Origin: Pogonophryne albipinna
Taxonomy: Eukaryota > Chordata > Actinopteri > Perciformes > Artedidraconidae
Assembly (NCBI GenBank): GCA_028583405.1
Contig: CM053261.1
Span: 9,987,459-10,051,458 of the forward strand
Length of the DNA stretch: 64,000 bases
Direction: 5' to 3'
A model generated the notes under the pieces. That model ran no database searches. It had not been told where the DNA came from and saw nothing but the letters and a program-made list of their open reading frames with translations. This document shows positions 58,901 through 64,000 of this stretch, one piece after another (position 1 is the first letter of the stretch; the number at the start of each line of letters is the position of its first letter). The position numbers and the translations under genes are program-made.

Positions 58901-60284
58901 CGGTTAAATTCTGATTTCGACGATAAAGCGACGGATTTCACCCGCCGTTTCACACACATTTAGCACATTTTACTCTACATCAGTCGGGAAGTCTACTTTA
59001 AAATACACTTTTAAAACACTTTATTACATTTAGGGATGTTTAAAAAGGTAACATGTTAAGTATGATTGTACTTTTTCCATCACATTTTAAGTGTTCTTGT
59101 GGATTTTACACCACATTTAGAGACAAACCCCAATGTTTAAAAGCAAGATAACTAACTTCGTGTATGTTTATTTGATTTAAGGTTACATTTAACATTTATG
59201 CAGATTAGTTAGGAGAGTAAACGCTTTTTGTTTTAGGCAAATATTAACACTTTTCCTCTGAAATGAGAAAACGAGCTTGTTTGCAGGTACCTGTCTTTGT
59301 CTGTGAGAGCGCATCCATTGTTTCGTAGCGTGAATCTGTAGAGCTTTTACATTAACAAAAATGAAAAGAAGAATTTGAGTTTATAAAGGATCCACTCATA
59401 TTTTAAAGGAGTGTAGCTGTGTATCCTCTCCTCTTCCCACAGATGCTTCTGTAGTATGTCCCACCAGGCTCTTTTGACCACATGGTTGGACACACAAGCA
59501 CAAGGTTTAGCCCAATCCTGGCCCACAGTCATGACCTCTGACCCCAGAGAAGCAGTGGGATGTCCCCTAACAAATGAATAGATAACAATGGGTGAGGAGT
59601 TGGTGCTTTCCTTTCTATTTATAATGTCATACTGATCCTAAAGTTAAATAAATCTGTCATAAAATATCTCCAATTTAGACTGTTCGTGTATTTCTTACAC
59701 AAAACATTTGAATTTTAGGTGGCTGTTTGCAAGTGTTGTTCCCCATTGTTCATGCTGCTTGTTGTTCATACACCAATATGATTTGGTCTGATATTCATAA
59801 TAATTTGTCTATAAGATAATTATAATAATGTATTTACTTACAATTAATAATGTATTGGATCATCAAAATTAAATACAAAAGTAAAACGATTAATTATGCA
59901 AAATTGCCTTTTTCAGATTTACATATTATATATAATTATTGATGTATTTATAAGTTCATCACCTTAATGTTGTAACAGGTCATGGTGAAGCTAATTGAAT
60001 GATTTTACATTCTGCTAGGTAATATAATCTTTTTGTTGATTATCTTTGTATTTAGCTAAATCTGCAGTGTAAAAAACAAATGTAGTGCTTTAAAAAGTAC
60101 CGACTTCCTAGAGGATGAAATGAGAATAATGATCTATAGGTAGCATACATATAAGTGAAAATGTGCTTGTTTTCGATTATTATCCCACATCGTAAAACAC
60201 TTTTCTAACCATAATGAATCCCAAGCTTCTATATTTGCCTTTTGGATCCCAATATAATTACGTTAAATAATCAGCAGTACTACA
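58901..60284. other. Intergenic region between cdk2ap1 and sbno1
   Basis: About 1.4 kb, mostly A/T-rich, with a diverged MITE-like piece near 59950-60090. No gene recognised; the 61-codon ORF at 59347-59532 has no features. Confidence 0.5.
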
Positions 60285-60303
60285 AAGTAGAAGTATACCA
60301 AGC

Positions 60304-60309
60304 TTTATT
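60304..60309 (-). terminator. sbno1: Polyadenylation signal of sbno1
   Basis: AATAAA on the minus strand (CTCAATAAAGCTT). Cleavage is expected near 60285. It implies a 3' UTR of about 2.5 kb. Confidence 0.5.
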
Positions 60310-62784
60310 GAGCATCACACTCATTCATGTACAGGTCATGTTGAATTTTGTACAACTCTGTTACTAGTGCAACTCGTGCAATGATGAAAGGAGAGAAAAT
60401 AAAAAGTTCAAGTGTTTCAACTTTAAAAAAGGAAGCATTCTGCCATTACGGCATCAAAAACTATGTTACAGAGTCAGCAGCCCGTGTATATAACATCTCA
60501 AAGACAAAATAAAACAATTTGTTGGCTTATATATGATAATTATTCAAGTTATAATACTTCCAATTCGAGATAAGACCTTTTCCATAGTCTCTCCCATTTT
60601 TGTCGGGACTCTGTGTCTATCCTTTTATAAAGTGTACAAAATGCAAATTGGTATGATACAAAGACTTCTTCCTTACCATTACACTTGTTTCTAAATGCTT
60701 CCATTGTGAAAAGAGAGTAGTTAATAACATTAACTAATGCGCATGTTAACAATGTGTCTGAGCACACGGTGATAGAAAACACATCCGTTTTGTATAATTA
60801 TCAGCATTTAGGACAGTTTGTGTATCCAGACTTGTCGGTTTTTTCCAGTGCAGATTTAACAAAATGTAATATAGGACTGAGGCAAAAGCGGAGGGTTACT
60901 TTTCAACAGAAGCAATCATCCGTTTCCTTAATAGCACAGCTTCAGAGGATTCAGACAGATGCGTTAGAAACATGTACTGAGGAAAGGAGCTGTAAATACA
61001 GCCAACCACAGAGCAACGTTACGGAGTAGCGGTGGAGCACCGTGAGTGAAGGTCATGCATTTCAGATTCTTCATTAAAGATGTTTCTTTGTTAGTTTTGT
61101 TTTTTTCAAAGAGGGTCTATGTACGCGTTTAAACCCTGAGCAGAATTCTTTAGAAAAAGAAACAAAATAAATATTACATCTGAGGCAGAGCACTTGATAT
61201 TCTTCATCAAGGACTTCACATTGCTCACAATTCGTCAGCTGCTTTACTGTATGCAATTGTTGCGGTTAACATGTTTCCTGTCATTTGAGAGAGAGTTAGT
61301 ACAGCAAGGTAATACTGACATCACAACATTGTTTTCCCTCAGACATTAGGCAAGGCAAAGACCAAAGGTGGTTTTAACCTGCAACACAAACTACAAATAA
61401 AAGTTTTTAACAGACTGGGGAGAAGGGAGAACAAATGATTTACTGCTTAAATAGAACAGCAGTTTTTTCTCCTATTCAACATGTATACGCAGTATATAAA
61501 CATTCAATAAATGGTTTGCAACATGTATGTAGTTGTAAGCAGATAAGCATTTATAAACACTACTTTCAATATTTTAACTCCTCCTGTGGGCATCCATTAC
61601 TGATGACTGCTGTATAAACAGAAAATGAATGGGACAGAGTTCTTATAATATGAAGCATGTCTTTAAAAAGGACACATAAAAAAATCCTTTTATCTGCTTA
61701 TCAATACAATTTGGTGTGTTGTAAACAATTAACAAACTGTCTGAATTCTGCTTATAAATGCTAAATTGAGAAAGGGGAATACACTGTGTTGATAGCAGCT
61801 ATCCAAAAAGAAAGCCCGGTTTGCTGATAACAAACGTGACTCATTCCTCGAACAGAAAACAGCGTTTCAATATTATCTTTGGGAATCATTTCTCTCGCCT
61901 TCATGCTCTATAAAAAGAAATCAACAGAGCAGCTGGCACTAAAATAAGTCTTTTACAAATCAAAGTCTGACGTGTTAGTGCTTTGTAAAGGTGCTTGACT
62001 GATGAAACTATATGTAATGATACAAAGACATATTTGAAAAACGCCAGGCTGTAATGGATACCGATAATCAGAAAACTACCTGCAGATAGAAGGCTTCCTG
62101 TTTTTAGCCGGAATAATGTCCAACACCTTCTTTTTTTTTTTAAACCACAGACTAATTATTTCTCTGGATTAGTGCTGAATGATGTCTGAGGAGCGATAAA
62201 CAGTTTTAATAATATATTAAAATGGGATTGTAGTTTAGCTTTAAATGGCCTTTTGAATGAAAGTCTGAAGCCCTCAGACTTTCAAAGAGATAGTGTTCTT
62301 TGTCTCATCCACCTTTGGTCTGAACCAAGAAGAAAGTCTTTGCTTCACACCAGGTAGTGCAGGCTGACCAGCTTAAAGCATGTGTAGGAGAGGATAACTC
62401 AACAGCCACAGGCCAACATGCCCTCTAAACTTCTACGCTGTCTTCATCAATATATCACAAATCTTTTCACTCTGAATGTCAGAGGACAAAACATCACCCG
62501 TCAAAATCTCTCAAGGTGAACACAGGAGTCTCTGGAGAACTAGAAAAGAAAAGAAAAGAAAAAAAAACCTGAAATCTTTTCTCTGTACAACCACTGCTTT
62601 ACATCTGAGAATCACCACAGCTTGGTGTGACACCCCGGACCCTCAGAGAAAGGGGTGGGGGTGTCTGTACAGGACAAGGGGCAGCGGTCCTGCAGCCTGC
62701 AGTGCAGAGATAGAGGCTCATCAGTCAGACTCCTTCAGAGAGGGATGTGAACTTGAGACAGGATTTAACGCGGTCCTCCCTAAA
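60310..62784 (-). other. sbno1: sbno1 3' UTR (inferred)
   Basis: No repeats and no gene seen over 2.5 kb between the stop codon and the AATAAA. Short ORFs (60754-61029, 62476-62895) lack features, and the second overlaps the last coding exon antisense. A long UTR fits, but no transcript evidence is available. Confidence 0.5.
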
Positions 62785-62927
62785 CTATGTGTTGGGGGCC
62801 TGGCTGAGACTTTGGGGGTGGAGCTGCTGCCGTTTCTGCAGCTCCTGCACGGCGAGCTGCTGGCTCTGGTCCGACGTCGAGAGTTTGTTGATTAATGCAT
62901 TCACGCAGTTCACTGGAATGATCAGTC
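62785..62927 (-). CDS. sbno1: sbno1 last exon (stop codon 62787-62785)
   Basis: Encodes [20 protein letters not shown], then [20 protein letters not shown] and SQAPNT. The Gln-rich end is typical. Confidence 0.95.
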
Positions 62928-63844
62928 CTGTAAAAGAAAGAAAGAGTTGACAATGAACTTATGAGCTAATTATTTTCCTTTAAGAACTATTCCTTTAAAA
63001 TCAAAACGGCCTTTCAACTTACCGACTATCCTCTGTCCATCTTCTGTTCTGAGGCGGACAATCTGCACCTTCACATTGGTTCCACTGAGCGGGGTGAGCA
63101 CTTCCTCCAGCTCGTTCCACACACTGAGCACTGAGCCACACAGAACGTAGTACGTCCGACACCGGAGTCCAACTTCACACAGAAGACCCACTGAGGCTTT
63201 CTTACAGTTACCCCGCCTTTAAGAAGAAACAGACCATTTATAGGTTGAATTATCAAAGCTGTTTATATTCTATGTTTTCATTCTGTTCTACAAATCCCAT
63301 CACAAGACAAAAACCAGCAACTCTTTTTGTCTTCCCCAGCTGGTTTATCTATGAAATCTTGTCACAAATATCTAGTTGTTTGCTGGTGATTGTAGTTTTG
63401 ATAAGAAATATTGCATTTGGTGGCGATTCATTTTCAGCAAGGGAATTATCCAGCTTTGGGCTCCAGTAGCTGGACAGAGTTAAACATATAGAATATGATC
63501 AGACCTGACATTTAATAGAGATCTAAAGTGCACATACCAAAATGCATGAGAGCAGATCTTTGCTGACGACAGGTACTGGTCCATCCAGTGCTGCTTGGCG
63601 TCATCTGACATAACCTAAAGAGGAACAAGCACATTTCATGATTAAGTACATAAAGCAATAGGGATTTTTTTTTCCATATTACATTTGAATACAAACAATG
63701 TTTCACCTTTTTAAACTTTTTCTTGATGTCTGCGTACGTCTCCAGTTTGACCTGTCTGCCGGTGTTCGGCCTATAAACCAGGAAGAGCCTCTTCTTGGGG
63801 TTCACCTCTTTGACCAGTATGGCTGTTTTCTTGTTGTTCCTCAT
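62785..63844 (-). CDS. sbno1: sbno1, strawberry notch homologue 1, C-terminal 183 residues
   Basis: Exons 63844-63707, 63614-63538, 63216-63023 and 62927-62785 join in frame to 552 bases including TAG. The protein matches the C-terminus of SBNO1 along its whole length: [75 protein letters not shown] and the final [16 protein letters not shown] proteins carry a DExD/H-box helicase-like core and a C-terminal helicase domain (both off the right edge) and act as nuclear co-regulators linked to Notch and EGFR signalling. The paralogue sbno2 is less likely given the close match and synteny. Confidence 0.95.
63023..63216 (-). CDS. sbno1: sbno1 penultimate exon
   Basis: Encodes [20 protein letters not shown] and on to [14 protein letters not shown]. 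Split codons (W at the start, G at the end) match both neighbours. Confidence 0.96.
63538..63614 (-). CDS. sbno1: sbno1 third-last exon
   Basis: Encodes [20 protein letters not shown] then CSHAF, ending TG to form Trp with the next exon. Confidence 0.94.
63707..63844 (-). CDS. sbno1: sbno1 fourth-last exon
   Basis: Forty-six codons in phase 0, [20 protein letters not shown] and on to [10 protein letters not shown]. The Met is internal, not a start. Acceptor GTTATCAG at 63845. Confidence 0.95.
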
Positions 63845-64000
63845 CTGATAACGACATAAAACAAAACATTTATAAACAGTGGAACCCCAAGAAATTAGTA
63901 AATATATGATCCATTCATTCGATAAGTCCAAAGTCATATCAGCTTTAACTAGAAAGTCATATTAACCAACAGCGCTTGTGGAAATGAGGCATATGTGAGA
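63845..64000 (-). other. sbno1: sbno1 intron running off the right edge
   Basis: No further exon seen. Confidence 0.6.

Noticed and set aside
62476..62895. 139-codon plus-strand ORF as a gene
   Set aside because: It overlaps the sbno1 last exon in antisense and contains low-complexity lysine repeats; no family resemblance.

Overview
The window is vertebrate genomic DNA, almost certainly from a spiny-rayed (percomorph) teleost fish. The coding sequence is split into short exons with GT-AG introns. The four recognisable proteins are vertebrate orthologues. The spaces between exons are A+T-rich and filled with fish-type repeats: Tc1, DIRS, hAT-like and piggyBac-like MITEs, a truncated LINE and very long CA tracts. 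Species cannot be named from the sequence.

Four protein genes, all on the minus strand, lie head to tail. From right to left, which is the order of transcription, they are: sbno1 (last four exons, 63844 down to 62785; 5' part off the right edge); cdk2ap1 (complete, 58740 down to 56126); mphosph9 (complete, 24 exons, 54.6 kb down to about 34.15 kb, 1273 codons in one continuous reading frame across 23 coding exons); and a class II phosphatidylinositol transfer protein gene, pitpnm2 (5' part only: CpG-rich noncoding first exon near 33.1-33.5 kb, coding exons 14091 down to 2342, rest off the left edge). I recall the order PITPNM2-MPHOSPH9-CDK2AP1-SBNO1 from human 12q24.31, and it is what separates pitpnm2 from its paralogue pitpnm1. 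The human neighbour MTRFR was not seen between mphosph9 and cdk2ap1.

Layout: 1-1080 no clear gene, one exon-like ORF; 1080-1985 decayed DIRS retrotransposon; 2342-33500 pitpnm2 5' region, with a 19-kb intron in the 5' UTR and a 9.8-kb first coding intron that carry a Tc1 copy, a piggyBac-type MITE, a LINE fragment and a 227-bp CA tract; 33.5-34.1 kb short intergenic gap; 34.15-54.6 kb mphosph9 with three DNA-transposon insertions; 54.65-55.55 kb intergenic; 55.55-58.8 kb cdk2ap1; 58.8-60.3 kb intergenic; 60.3-63.85 kb sbno1 3' end with a long 3' UTR.

The genes do not form a pathway. They encode a membrane-lipid exchange protein, a centriole/cilium regulator, a NuRD/CDK2-associated protein and a Notch-linked helicase-like regulator. 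No new biological system was found. The most notable local oddities are a 54-bp near-copy of an mphosph9 coding segment inside that gene's own first intron, a long-TIR MITE that fills most of the next intron almost up to the splice donor, and a purine-repeat-encoded polyglycine tract in mphosph9. Exon calls rest on reading splice signals and codon phase by eye and on remembered family sequences; no search was run.
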